Origin: Capitulum mitella
Lineage: Eukaryota > Arthropoda > Thecostraca > Pollicipedomorpha > Pollicipedidae
DNA length: 64,000 nucleotides
Assembly (NCBI GenBank): GCA_030062745.1
Contig: CP099844.1
Span: 21,948,596-22,012,595 of the forward strand
Direction of reading: 5' to 3'
Within the stretch, counting starts at the first letter, position 1; the number at the start of each line of letters is the position of its first letter. Positions 45,921 to 58,062 of the stretch are shown here, in pieces. The notes beneath the pieces are model-generated. The model was given only the letters and a program-made list of their open reading frames with translations, had not been told where the DNA came from and ran no database searches. Made by a program: the position numbers and the translations under genes.

Positions 45921-47510
45921 TAACATTGTGTCAGACCAACTTCTGGAGAAAGGTCTTCCATTAAAGGGAGTATATCTACTCAAATCGTGATTTTTTTAAC
46001 TGTGCACGTACGAATGAAGAGGACATTTTTATGAATCAAAGCATAGGTACCATTCATTCTAGCTGACTCGCTCTCGTTTTCTCATATTTTACTGGGGTAG
46101 GTGAGTGCGCTGGCTGCCAGTCCAAGTTCAATCTATTTACCCAATTTTCTTTCCAACACTAAAATTGCCGATGAATCGGGTTAGCATATCGTTAACCTCA
46201 GCGATGTCGAAGCTTACATCAGTTGACAAACATCAGAATTATGAAGGCGGCCATCATAAATTCAGGCAAGTATCGCTGCTTTTCCTCGAATCTCCTTCGC
46301 AGGTATGTGTTACGTGAATGCGTCGAAATACGTTAGTGTTGTTTGTGAAAACAATCGTCGCTTCCGTTTACAACTGTATCTGGTACAGCAAGGCAGAGTG
46401 TTGGGTAAGCATCGGGGGCGTCGAAGGTTTGTCTACTTGTTTACCGCTCGCCGATTGGCTCCTTTCTCTAGTATTTTGTACTGTATTTTGCCTAACGATG
46501 TCACTGTCGAAAAATACAATAACTAAAATGCATGAAGCATTGGTCTAAGGTAACCAAAATGCACCTTTTATTTACATGGTAATCCATAACCATTCTTAAA
46601 CATTCTCCGGAGCACATTTTTGGGATAACGGAAAAACCAGATAGAGTGACAGTGGGTTAAAGCGCACCCGTTAAGGAAAAACGGCAAAATCATTCGTGGT
46701 CGCAATGCTGCAAAGGAACGAAGGGTATGGCAAGAAGTTCTGATAAACTGGCTACCCATTGTGAAACATTTGTTTTGAAGGAATGATCCCAAAAAAGATT
46801 GAAATGTTTTTTTCCCAAACCGGTGTAAAAGGGCGATTTACCTCTATTTGGGGTAAAGCGCCCTCTGGTGTGGGGCAAAACGCCCCCAACCACAGCAGCG
46901 CTATAACCGCGAAATTTTGCACCTTACCCCGATGTCATTTCTTTAAAAAGGCGAACGAGAAGTAACCATCTGTGTTGTTATTCCAAGCACACGTTTGCCA
47001 GCAAAACCAAAGAGTTAAGACCCGATGCAGTAGCGCATCAATAACTCCAGCTATCTCAAATCGGAAAGTTCACCTAACTCCGACCTCTTCGATTTTGAAA
47101 GCCGGAGAATTTAGCTATGGTCTTATTTTGGTTGCCAAAATTTACTGGTATGGATGCCCGAGAAAGACAAACTTAGTCTGTGTTGGCAAAATTGCATGCC
47201 TTAAAGTCATCCAAACACGACAGTGTGTATTCCTTGACAAGAGGAATCATCTATCTATCATCAGGCATTGCATGCGAAGCAAACTTGCTTGTGAACGTAG
47301 AAACAAGACCTGCAGAAACCCTCCACGTGCAGAAACGGAATGCCCAAAGGCTCTTCGCTCGCTACAACCTGCGAAGACCAGAACACAATATCGCGTTTCT
47401 CAGAAATGTACCAACGTATCTACCAAACAGAATCGCGGCTTCCCACTGTCATCCGCCAGTCTACAATCGTATATCACCGAAGAAAGACTGTCACATGGGA
47501 CGAAGATATG
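45921..47510. other. Stretch without a recognised gene
   Basis: Open frames around 46972-47720 have no recognisable product and partly run opposite the Tigger element. 46800-46930 carries GGGGTAAAGCGCCC-type motifs shared with 49690-49750 and 50060-50110. Confidence 0.4.
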
Positions 47511-49330
47511 TTAAGTTTTAGAACAAAATCGACACTGCTGCTTAAACGAGTGACTTCTACTGTTGGTTACGACTTCTTTTGCAAGTCTAACGGCAAATAT
47601 CACAGACATGCGACTCCTGCTTTCGTCTGCATTCGTACACGGCTCGCAAGCAGAAGAGCTGCACTCCGTGCACTGGATCCAGCGCTCACAAGAGCTCTTA
47701 AAGAGCATGCCACAGACTAAGCAAGTGATATCGTCATTCTTATTGTTGCGCACTGTGCTTTTCTTGGCTTTCTTCTTCACTGCTGGCACTTTCTTCTTCT
47801 CCTCGAAATGCCTCTTGTATGGTGAAGACGTGAGGAGTTCGGCCTTCTCCGCCTTCCCCGTTCTCGTTCTGACCGCTGCTTTGACTGGCGAAAAGATGTC
47901 AGCTAAGCCTGAAGCTCAGGTGCCAGGCCCTGAGGGCCTGCTCATTGGTTCTCCTCTCAGCACTCCTCGTAGTCGCCAAGTCTTGCACGACATGCGCTGT
48001 TGCCTCCGCTTGCTGTCTTAAAACGGAGAGGATTGGTGCTGTTGGAAGCGTCCTGCTCTGTCTGGACGGCAGAGGACGTGCTGGTTTGCTGCTCACCGAC
48101 ATCCGTGGGACCATCCGGACCGTGGAGATCTTCCTCTTCAGATAGCATGGACCGAGCGAAGTCTTCGTCAGTGAAGATGCTAGTGTCCAGGGGCCACAAA
48201 CTCGTTACCGGAACCGGAAGATAGCTTTCTCCATGGTGGCAGCTTTGCTGTAGGCAGCGCAGAAGATTTCCGCGACCTGGTGGTCCGTAATGCGCTTGCC
48301 AAGATGGCAGTGCATCCAACAGTCTGCAGCAATGTTGTAGGCACTTTTCAGTGCCTTGTAGATACTTGCATTCAATGGCTACATGCGATGGATACAGTGA
48401 GGCGGAACAGTAATCATTACGATTCCGTGCTCTCTGGCATAGTCGACAGCGGTTAGTGACTTGTGGCTCTGGTGTCCATCTGTAATGAGGATGTGTTTTT
48501 TCTCTTCACTGGTTTTCACGACACTTGCGAAGTGCTTGAGCCACATCAAGAAGCAATCCATCCAGCCGGAGGGTGCTACTGTGGCTACTGAACCAGGCGG
48601 AGCACCTTTTGAGAGTGTTTCTACCATCCTCTTGCGCTGACAGATCAGCATCGGTTGGACGTACTGGCCGCACGTATTGACGACGCACATAGCTGTCACC
48701 GTCCTACCTCTCTCTGTGCTAGTTACCTTGCACATTCGGGGTTGTCCCCCGTTAGCCTACACAGAGCCTGGTTGCTGCACCGTCGTCAGACCTGTTTCAT
48801 CAGCGTTCCATATTCGCATCGGGTTCGCCTTGCTGTCGCGTCGAGCTGTTCTCCGTGAATGTCAAAGAAGCATTTCACTTGTGGGCGGTTGAATCCTACA
48901 GCTCGAGCCAAACTGGTCACCTCAGGCTTCCGGATAGACAGATCAGGACGGCGTTGAAGGAAACAACGTAGCCAAGCTCGCCCGACCATCTTCTGTTCCG
49001 TGTTAAATCGGTGAGTGATTCTTTCCGTCTCGGCGAGCTTGTAGGCAATGTGCCCGACATCGGTAGTCGTTAGGCCAAAAATACCTTCTCCATGTCCAAA
49101 ATGTAGCTTTTAAGCTTCCCTTCAAACGCTTCATTGATGTCTGGCCTTCTGGCCTGAAGCGTCCCAGTTTCGGACGTCCTGAAGATCGGACAGCATTGTC
49201 TCTAAGGCGGGATGTCCTGCGGGGTATACTGTATTGGGTCGACACGCTTTTCAGCTTTTCACCATTTCCTCCAGCAGTCAGCGCAGGTTGTCGACTTTCA
49301 GTAGTGTAACTTGCCCATATCTTCCTTACG
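47511..49330 (-). pseudogene. Tigger/pogo-type (Tc1-mariner superfamily) transposase, dead
   Basis: Read on the minus strand in order: psq-type helix-turn-helix remnant (YSIPRRT..LRDN, near 49220), GLTTTDVGHIAYKLAETERI (near 49050), CENP-B-type DNA-binding segment (WLRCFLQRRPDLSIRKPE..SLARAVGFNRPQV, 48870-48970), DDE catalytic region (VNTCGQYVQPMLIC near 48670; HILITDGHQSH near 48480), KSAYNIAADCWMHCHLGKRI..HQVAEIFCAAYSKAAT (48220-48350), FTDEDFA (near 48160) and a C-terminal cysteine-rich PHD-like finger (CLVCGMLFKSSCERWIQC, near 47690). Such enzymes move DNA by cut and paste at TA sites. Frameshifts separate the parts (for example near 49080 and 48210). At 48378-48386 the expected QPLD around the third catalytic aspartate reads stop-P-L-N, so the copy is inactive. 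Terminal repeats were not found. Confidence 0.85.
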
Positions 49331-51864
49331 TATTTTCGAGGAATGATGTCTGCAACAATACACCCATGACATCACTGAAAGTTGGCGCATCAATACAAAT
49401 CAGCGCAGCGTATCATTATATGCGAGGGGAGGGCAATATCATCATGTACCAGGGTGAAGCTCTCACCGGTCTGCATCATGTTATGCATTATTTTACTGGT
49501 AAAAAACAAGGCCATACTTTGAAGCGGGGGGGAGGGGGCAGTGGACTGGCCTTCCACCCCTCGGTCAGTTTTGTCATAGGTACTTTCGTTCCACTACCAA
49601 CCAAGAACCGATTCTAACTCTGGGCATGGATGCAAGGATGTTTTTTAGATGAATGTGGGGTAAATGCGTGCGGTTCAAAATGAGTGACCTGAGTGCGGTT
49701 AAAACGTCCACTAAGCGCGATACCCCAACCCTGGGGTGGGCGCTTTGTCCACAGGCGCCATGTGCAATTATTTCAAACGTATCAGCATGACGAGGCAATC
49801 ACGACGCAAGTAGATCATACCATACGCATGCTCTTACACAAGGCTTTTTGCCGTCATAGGTATCCTCTTATGCATAACTTAATGGCCAGTTACACACAAA
49901 CTTTATCTTAATGTCTATGTTTTTTACATAGTAGCGTACGAAAACAAACATCGCTTCGCCGTAACTAGCTCGAACTCACCAGGTGCACCAAAATCCACCC
50001 GCCGCCCTTTCCGGCAGCCAAGAATTCTAAAATGGGGTAGGTTGTATAGTTTCGCCGCTAGATGGTGATGGGCGCTTTACCCAAGTGGGCGCCTTACCCC
50101 ACTCTCCCTTATACTCCTTTTAAAGGTGCCGCCGCCATAAAGCATTTTAAACTCATTTCTCTGGAATTTAGGCATAAACGCTTGTCACGACCCCCTCCCC
50201 CTCCGATGCTCAATGCCTGGATGTCCCCATATGCGTTTTGGGCACCCACAATCATTTTCCGAAATCCACACCCATCGCGCATATGCGAGACTTGTCTGGC
50301 CAACTACAACTGACGCAGATTAGGTCAGAAATCGCCAGGAAACGGCCGGCACACGGCGCTACTCAGCCATGCATCACAGTGTGCAGTATTATACGCAGAA
50401 CACTTGAGCATGTAGTGGTGTCCAGCAAAAGCGTGGGAGAGGGAGGCAAAGAAGTTTCTCTCCATGTTAAACTTCCCAAAAGTGTGTGTGTGTGGGGGGG
50501 GGCATGGCTCCCCTTGGCCTTCCCGTTCCTCCGCCCATGACAAAACAAAGAAGAGTTTTACCAAAGCCCTGATATCTCATTTGCGAGCGGAAACTATGCC
50601 CGAATGGCATGAGTTGACAGCAACGCATTGGTACGGATTGTATGGGCGTGTGTTTATGCGGCTGCGTAACTGTTTTTTATGATATGTTACGGAGAACCGG
50701 GAGAAGTGGGACGAGGGAGAACCGGGAGGCGAAACTTGCATTTTTCTTCGAGAGCCGGCGCAGTCAAAAAGGGCACCCCTTGGCCCATAGTATGAAATTG
50801 CCTTGACCATATTGCATTGCCCAATGAAATTAAAATTGCCCGTAGTATTAAAATGCCATTGGAAATTGCCTTCCCAGCAGACGGTTTTCGTATGATTTCA
50901 GTTCCCAACTGAACTCTTCCCGTCTCCTTTAAGAAAATCCTGCCTGCGGCCCTGCCGGGTATGCACCGTGCAAAAGTGCTATGACCGACGTAACATGCCT
51001 TGTTTGCATCCGGCAGCCTTACCATGTTCCTTTCTTTACAGTCACCTAAGCCACTGCGGGCGCTAGGAACGTGGAAGTTAAAATCTTTTTTTGTTGTCAT
51101 TTCAAATGAATTAGCGTTCTCACGTGTGCGAGTTTTGTGACCTGAAAAGACTGAATTATTGAGAAAGATATAAGGGTGTTTATACCTAACATTCAATGCC
51201 TGGTTGTTGCCGTCCTTTCGTCGGAGCGCTTTATCTGTCTCTCTGCTCTTTAACTCATTCCTCGGCCGTCTGTTTACGCGCAGGAGGCTCTTCGCCCCAG
51301 GTCATTTGCCGCAGCAAAGCATTTTACCACAGAAGAACCGTGTATTTGATGGTGCCGTGGCGGTTCTAACAAAAGGCAGCGTGCCAGCAAAACAGGTACT
51401 TGAAACATGCGCGCAGAGATTAAATCAACACCGTAAAAATTTCACGCTAGCTACTAAGATTTACATGGCTTTACGGGATAAGCACTGGGGCAGCCCTTCT
51501 CGACCAAGGCTGGTATGTTACTAAGCGCTCTTTTAGAATTTAGATGACGCTGGAGGTTTACTCGAAACTACGCGAAGTCGCGGCCAGGATATTACAAGAC
51601 AGACTCAAGACAGGGTGCTTCCAGTGGCCGGGCGGGGAGGTATTACGCCACTGTCGCGGAACCAAAATTTAGACCTCGACTGGCCCACTTTGCACTATTC
51701 GCCGTTTCGGGCGTTTGTTCCGTCCGTTCTGCGTCTGTTCTGCGTGCGGCCGCGCGAAACCACCGTCACGGATGGCGACCTGCTGGACGACAGGCCGCGG
51801 CGACGGGCCGCGGCGCCTGGTCGCTGCCGGGACAAGACCGCACGGCGCCTAGCATAGGCGCGGA
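49331..51864. other. Stretch without a recognised gene
   Basis: A 169-residue minus-strand frame (50687-51196) and several others lack recognisable features. 49690-49750 and 50060-50110 hold the GGGGTAA/GCGCCC motif noted elsewhere. 50690-50730 has GGGAGAACCGGGAGAAG-like repeats also seen in the S repeat. Confidence 0.35.
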
Positions 51865-51985
51865 AGCCATGGGCCCGGGGGGCTTCAGCCCCTCAACTTT
51901 TTTAAAATTTGACATTGGCACTACGGGCGTTGACCGGAAAGAATTGACCCAAAATGCTTCTGCCCCCCCCCCCCAACCTGACGAA
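51865..51985 (+). repeat. Short interspersed repeat, paired with 62005-62125
   Basis: Shared order CCCTCAACTTT...AAATTTGACATTG...AATTGACCCAAAATG versus CCCCAACTTT...AAATTTGGCATTG...AATGGACCCGAAATG. About 110 bp, non-coding in both places. Confidence 0.65.
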
Positions 51986-52522
51986 GGGATCCCGTGCCCC
52001 GGGGGCCTGGGCCACAGCTGTACAGACCAGTCCATGCATCCGCGCTCGGAACGTGCAGTCGTCGTGGCTTGCAGTAGTCGAACTTCCGTGTTGAACCAAA
52101 AACCCAACGGTCGCGCTGCCAGCCGAACGGTCGCGTTACTAGCCGTTGAACTTGCCGTTGTTCGGGACTCGAGTTGCCCAGGCAACGGCTCGAGTTGCAC
52201 GGGCAACGGGTTTTGTGTTGTTCCTCTGGAGCTCGAGTTGCATATGCATCGTGCTCGAGTTGCAGCAGGTCGTTGTTGCAGGTGACGCTGGGCTGCTTGG
52301 CCATCTTCCGTGTGAAGTCGCCTCGACAGTTTTATTTGATGGAACACCTTGTCTCGACGCTCAACGCTCAGGCGACGATCGAGAGCACGTCAGACGTCGG
52401 CGCCATGGCGCCGCGTACCGCGCACCGTGTGCCGTGCATAGCGTGGTGATGACAATGCATCACTCGCCGGGCACCTCATTGCTAGCAGGTCATGGCCAAG
52501 ATGAATCGTGAGGTGATTCCAG

Positions 52523-52636
52523 CCCAAGTACCTGACTCCGGAGACGGTGTACCAGGGGTACCTCTACCCGTGTGGCGAGCTGACCATCGGCGGCCTGGAT
52601 GAAAGCGGCAGCGCGTGCCTCATTGATGGTGAAATG
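52523..52636 (+). other. Exon-like open frame, unrecognised
   Basis: After an acceptor-like GTGATTCCAG (ending 52522) the frame reads PKYLTPETVYQGYLY then PCGELTIGGLDESGSACLID. It has coding-like composition but no family I can name. It runs into the S repeat at 52637. No start codon or donor is evident, so this is a tentative exon or gene fragment. Confidence 0.2.
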
Positions 52637-52985
52637 TATGATAACATTCGGAACACACGAGCAAAACTGCAAAAAAATGGAGGAGAAGAGGGACAGAGGG
52701 ACATGAATCCATATCCTTCTCCCCCGGTTCTTCTCTATTGTCCCATTTCACCCTTATGGGACACTCGAGCAGGGGCGTCAATTTCTGTAAATGATTGGGT
52801 GGGCCGAGCCGTCGGCCCGACAGCGTAACTTCCCCCCAAATGTGGGTTTCTCATCGGATTTAGCCCACTTTATTTTGCTCAATGGAAATTTTTGAGTTTT
52901 TTGTTACTATTTTTCAAATAAAAAATGCGTATATCCCATGTATATAGGCGTATTTGCATATATATCTATGAAAGATAGAAATATT

Positions 52986-52987
<2 letters not shown>

Positions 52988-53024
<37 letters not shown>
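52988..53024. repeat. TA microsatellite
   Basis: Uninterrupted TA run in the left half of the R element. Confidence 0.9.
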
Positions 53025-53034
<10 letters not shown>

Positions 53035-55308
53035 CTATAAAAGATAGAAAGATAGCTAGACACATCCAGGGACGGCGGACTGCATTTTCGGCTGGGGGGA
53101 CAAGCTCTGTCGGATCAACAGCCGACCTCATTTGGGTTACCTTCTTCCCCCATCCCAAAAAACAACTGAACTTCGTTGTTTTTGCTATCGCCCAATTTTT
53201 CTTTAAATAAGCAAACCTTTTTCCAGGTTTTGGCGCTAGTGCATACTTATGTTCTCCAACATGAGTTGATTTTTCCGTTCAGGTCTGTACCCGTTGCCAT
53301 TTTTAGACTTTGGGCATCCATCTTCGAAATGGCGAAAGATGCAAGCTTCTGCTTGTTATTATGTTCGCGTTTACATCGCGATTTCAACATTATTATGAAA
53401 TGCATTTGTAAATGTTTGAAAGGCAGTTTCCTCCCACAACATTAAAATATAACTCGACGCTTGGTAACAAAGCTCTTACAGACTATCATACGAGAACGAA
53501 ATCATTATCTCAAGCACTTGCCAAAGCAGCTTTGCCTGTCCCCCACACACACATAACGTGACAATGCCAGAGCCAAATCTCTCACATAATGGATCAGGGG
53601 CGTAGCCAAGATTCCGCCCAGGGGGAGGGCAAATCGGATCAAGGGAACCCTCGAAACCAATGGGAGCCCTCGCCACGGGCGGATCCAAGATTTCGCTAAG
53701 GCGAGGATGGAGGCAAATGGTCAGTGCGGGGCCCCCACTTTTCCCCCTCCAGATATGGAAAATGATGTAATTCTGCTTTTTACGATATAATGTGACCAAA
53801 AAAATTCGAACGCGTCATCTTATTTCAGAAAATCCTGCGTTTTATTTCCGAACACAGTGCCCGAAATATGACAAAAACGGCGAGATTTTAAGCGGCTCCG
53901 TCCCTCCCTTCATTTGAAATGTCGTGTCTATATCTGATTCAGGAGCCAATCTGTGCCCCCCCCCAATCCCGTAGCTTCTGGATTTTTTTTTAGTTTAGGT
54001 TAGTTTAGTTTAGTTCAGTTTAGGTCAGCTCAGTTTAGGTTCCCTCTTGCAGTTACAGGGGCACTTTTGGTGGTCTCGGGGCGTCTGCCGTGCCAGGATC
54101 CTCAAGTGGTCTCAGGTTCCTTTTCCCAATTCACGTGTCCCGCGGGGCGCCTCAGATGCTCCTTTGGAAGTTCCCATCTAGTAGTTTCAGGGACGCTTAA
54201 ACTATCTCGGATTCGTTCCTGTGGTCCCTGAGACGTTTTTGCCGTCTAAGGAGCCCCTCAGGCACTAAAAACGGCCCTGTGTAAGCCTCTCTCTGCTGTG
54301 ACAGGGGCGCCTCTTGCAATCGTCTACGTCCTTTGGCCGTTTCACGAGCAGTCTAGACGTCTCAAGGTCTAGTATTTTCAGGGGTCCCTCTGGTCGTCTC
54401 AGCGGTCCCTATTGCTAGAGACTTTTAGTTGGCAGTCTTAACCCTATTCCCGCCAGGGGGGGGGGGCGGAATCCGCCCCCCCCTCGGGTTTTTTGCTTGC
54501 CAATTCCAGGCTTTTTAACGCAGCTTCACGAAACTTGGTCACTTTTCCTAGCTATTCCTTCTACGCGCCGTGACAAAATTTCGAAATTCTATTTTGCTCA
54601 GGGGCGGAGCCAGGCAACGTTTTTGGGAGGTACCTAAGGTCATTTTTGGCCATGTTGAGGGTAAAAGGAAAATGTCTGCCAAAAACAGAGTTTTTAAGAT
54701 AGAACTTAAAACTTTATATGAATGTATAGCTAAATAGTTAAGCAATGTGCATATGTAATTTTGTTTATCTGAGGTCACTTTACAAGGTCAGGTCAAGGTC
54801 AAAAGTCAAAATGTATTTTTTTGCAATAATTTCGGCGCCGTTTTTTCAAATGCCAAACCCGGAATACATATGACGTAGAAAGGCGCCCTCTACTTGTGTA
54901 CCAAGTTTCAGCTTGATGTCAGGTCGGGTCACGGAGATATGACCTAAAATGTCAGTGCGCGTACCCTATATCGCAAAAGCCAAAAAATGAATTTTTTGGA
55001 ATAGAGTGAATTCAATCGATTAGAAACGTTTAAAGGTAATATTGAATGCACACGACATCATTCCAGGTGACCCCAAGGTCACTGGAGGTCATTTAAGGTC
55101 AAAGGTCACAAGTTGATCTGAAGAACGTGTGACCATGACACAGGGCCTATTTTAAGGAAAAATGACTGCGGGGGCAATTCTGCGAACAAGACGCATTGGT
55201 TGAGACCACCCCCCCCGGCATTTATGTTCTCCTTATTGAATTTTGTCCACTTCATATATATATTCTTAAGGAAAGGACATATATATATATAGATGCTTTC
55301 CTAAGGAA

Positions 55309-55312
<4 letters not shown>

Positions 55313-55352
<40 letters not shown>
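55313..55352. repeat. TA microsatellite
   Basis: TA run in the subterminal part of the hAT transposon, preceded by related short TA runs from 55254. Confidence 0.9.
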
Positions 55353-55357
<5 letters not shown>

Positions 55358-55763
55358 CAATGAACACTTCCACAGCGCTCTGTCATTAACTGATATGTCT
55401 TTTGGAGGAAACCATGTGTGCAAAATATGGCCTTGGTCCAGCACTCTTAGCACTTTCACACGGAGACTGTATGTCGTTTGTGCTGGATTTTATTTTATTT
55501 CGATGAAATTCGCGCTGGCTTTTGTGCATTCCGAGCCCATTAAATTCAAAGGACACCATTTCATTTATCCCCAGCAAGAATTCATTCTCCCTGGACTTGT
55601 GATCCCTGGGAGATTCGCTCAGGGGTGTCTGAAATGCCCCCAAACGTGTTTTGTGCTTCAGTTTTTTAAAAGAAGCGCACGATATGCATAAAATGCACAT
55701 CATAGTACTCCTTTTGACACACTGGATCGAAAGACACTCCGCATTCTGTCTCAGGTCATTGGT

Positions 55764-58062
55764 CACTGGCCCTGTCGGCAGCAGTGTGGCTTAGGTGGGA
55801 ATGATACTTCAGTCCTCTTAGTGGTCTCGGGGTTCTGGCGACGATGCTATTCGACGACTTGCAGCAGGTACTGCTTTTGCCCTTTATCCTTCGTCAGTAC
55901 CTTGTTGTATACTTGGATAAGAGTCACAGCTCGTTCGGCGAAGTCGCTAACCACCGCGATCCCGCACAGGACTTCCTTAGCGTTCGTGAAGCCAGGTGCT
56001 GTCTCCCAATCAGCGGAATTGGCGGCAAGGAAGTCCATGTTGATGCCGTAGGCTTTCAGGTTTCCCACCGACTTTGCGGTAGTGAAGTCGACGATGATCT
56101 TCCTGGGACGAGAACCTCCTTTTCTGCGAGATCCACCTGCGCTCGCTGGGGAGGACTCTCCGATCCCTGTTCCTGGAGTGCCGCGATCATCCTCGTCTTC
56201 ATCTCACACGGCACGCCCTCGTCGAAGAACGACACACCAGCCAGTTCTTCGCTGGGGCACCATAATAGGTGATTGTTATAATAAATCATATGTCGACTAT
56301 AATGTCATAATGGATAATAGGTGATCGGCAAACTCCTTGGAGATCCCCTTCGAAATTTCAGCATTCACATCAGGCTTGGCAGAACGGCCAGGTCGTGCAC
56401 GGAAGCGCTGACCGCCGATGAAGAACAGAACCATGCACTGACGTGCAAAACAACCATGAAAGAGACGAAGCGCTTGAATGCTCCCAATTCACTGAGAGTC
56501 ACGGAGAACTGATGGCAAAGCCAGAAGATCTTGATCCCGCAGATTATGCGCCCCATCCATCTGGCGCGATGGAACCATCTATCTGACACGTTGGAGAGCA
56601 TCCGGCTGGGGAACTTGATTCGCCGTGGAGGCTCTTGACCAAAGGGGATAATCGAGACCTCAAAGAACCAACGATGATCATCGCTAGGCTGGATTTCGGC
56701 GAGCTTCTCACGGCAGAAGGCGACGAAACGATCACTGGAAGGGAAAAACTCATACAACATAGTCTCGGCCACTGCTGGCTCCAGGTCTTCATACACCATA
56801 GGTTCAAACTTGTTCCAATCAATGAGTCTCCATCTCTTCTTGAAGCTCTTGAACAAGGAGGTCGCGGTCCCGAGGACGGACCGAAGCGCGTGGAGAAAGC
56901 CGCCTCTGCCACCAGATCGACGATATGATGACGACAAGCAAAGTGAAAAGGCCGTCACTCAAGCTTCTGATGAAGAAGCGTGTTTGCTCCCACAACTTGT
57001 CCAGTATTGTTGGAGGTGGTGTCGAAGCTCATGCCGACGACGTTGTCCGAAACCTCCCAGTCTTCCAGACAAAGCGCGACAACGTCGGCTGGCGTTGCTC
57101 CGGCTCTACTTGCAACTTCCAAACACCGAAGAGCTTGGCGGCACTTCTTGGACCGGCTACAATGACAGAGTCGATCCACCTTTTCCTTTCCATCATCAGT
57201 AACAGTTTGCCGTCCCAGTGGACCACCAGGTTGGGTGACGCGTAGAAAGAATGCTAGATTCCGTCCGCAATGGCTTTCCTCTGCGATCTACGTGCGCGCC
57301 TGCCCGAGCTTCTGTGATCGCCGGTTCAGAGGAGTCGTGGCCGAGGACCGAAGCCGTCACCGATAGGAAGTGAATTGCAGAGCGATCATTGAGCTTGGTC
57401 CGATCGAGGGCTGCTCCCTGACCAGGAGTGGCGATGTTTTTGGCTCTCCTGCAGGGCCGCTTCGAAGGCATGGCCAAGGGCTGCGGGTCATCCTGATCTG
57501 TCAATTATGTGTTGTCGGTAGGTGAGTATTCCAGCTGGGCAGTTGCCTCATGCTCGGTCTGCTGTTAATCTAACGGCGGGCCCTTTAAAGCTTCGGCCTA
57601 CTGTTGTCGTTGACGAGCTCGCTCCTCCTTCTCAGAAAGGAACTTATCGAATACCACCATGACGCCTCGGCGACCTGGATCCCTTTGGGCCCAGAGAATG
57701 TCTTTATCCTCTTGGTTTTGATGATCTTAATGGTGACGACAAGGGCAAGATCAAAAAGATTGTTAAGGTTGTCCCTAAATCCATTCTTCTTGTCAATTTC
57801 CGGGCTGAACCTCCAGAATTTGCCTTTGGTACTGGTCAAGCTTCCAGTTGAGCTTCTTTATCACGTTCCGTTCCGATGCAGTGAGAATACGGGCTTTGTT
57901 CCACACCTTCATCATTTCGCGGACGATCTGTGTTTTGACCTACCTCTGGGTAAGCCTATCCACACGGTGGGACTGAAAATATTGCTGCAGCACTTCTCCC
58001 CGCGAAGGCAGTTCTGAGCACCGGTCAACCAAAATTCGTCTTTTTTCTCGTGGTGCAGCCAT
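55764..58062 (-). pseudogene. hAT-like transposase, single-exon, decayed
   Basis: Begins MAAPREKRRILVDRCSELPS (ATG at 58062-58060), continuing GEVLQQYFQSHRVDRLTQR, MMKVWNKARILTASERNV, NLNNLFDLAL (57760-57800), then WEVSDNVVGMSFDTTSNNTG (about 57040), where the aspartate is probably catalytic. Then come a FVAFCREKLAEIQ region, HRARWMGRIICGIKIFWLC (about 56550), EELAGVSFFD (about 56240) and the tail AVVSDFAERAVTLIQVYNKVLTKD (about 55930), QYLLQVVE, HRRQNPETTKRT. I know this architecture from many uncharacterised arthropod and cnidarian proteins. The flanking termini and 8 bp duplication show that here it drives a hAT element. Several frameshifts and stops break it (for example a stop at 55849-55847 between VVE and HRR), so it cannot make a full protein. 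No introns. Confidence 0.8.

Noticed and set aside
46972-47514. 180-residue frame before the Tigger element
   Set aside because: No recognisable product; overlapping frames are equally open and composition is not coding-like.
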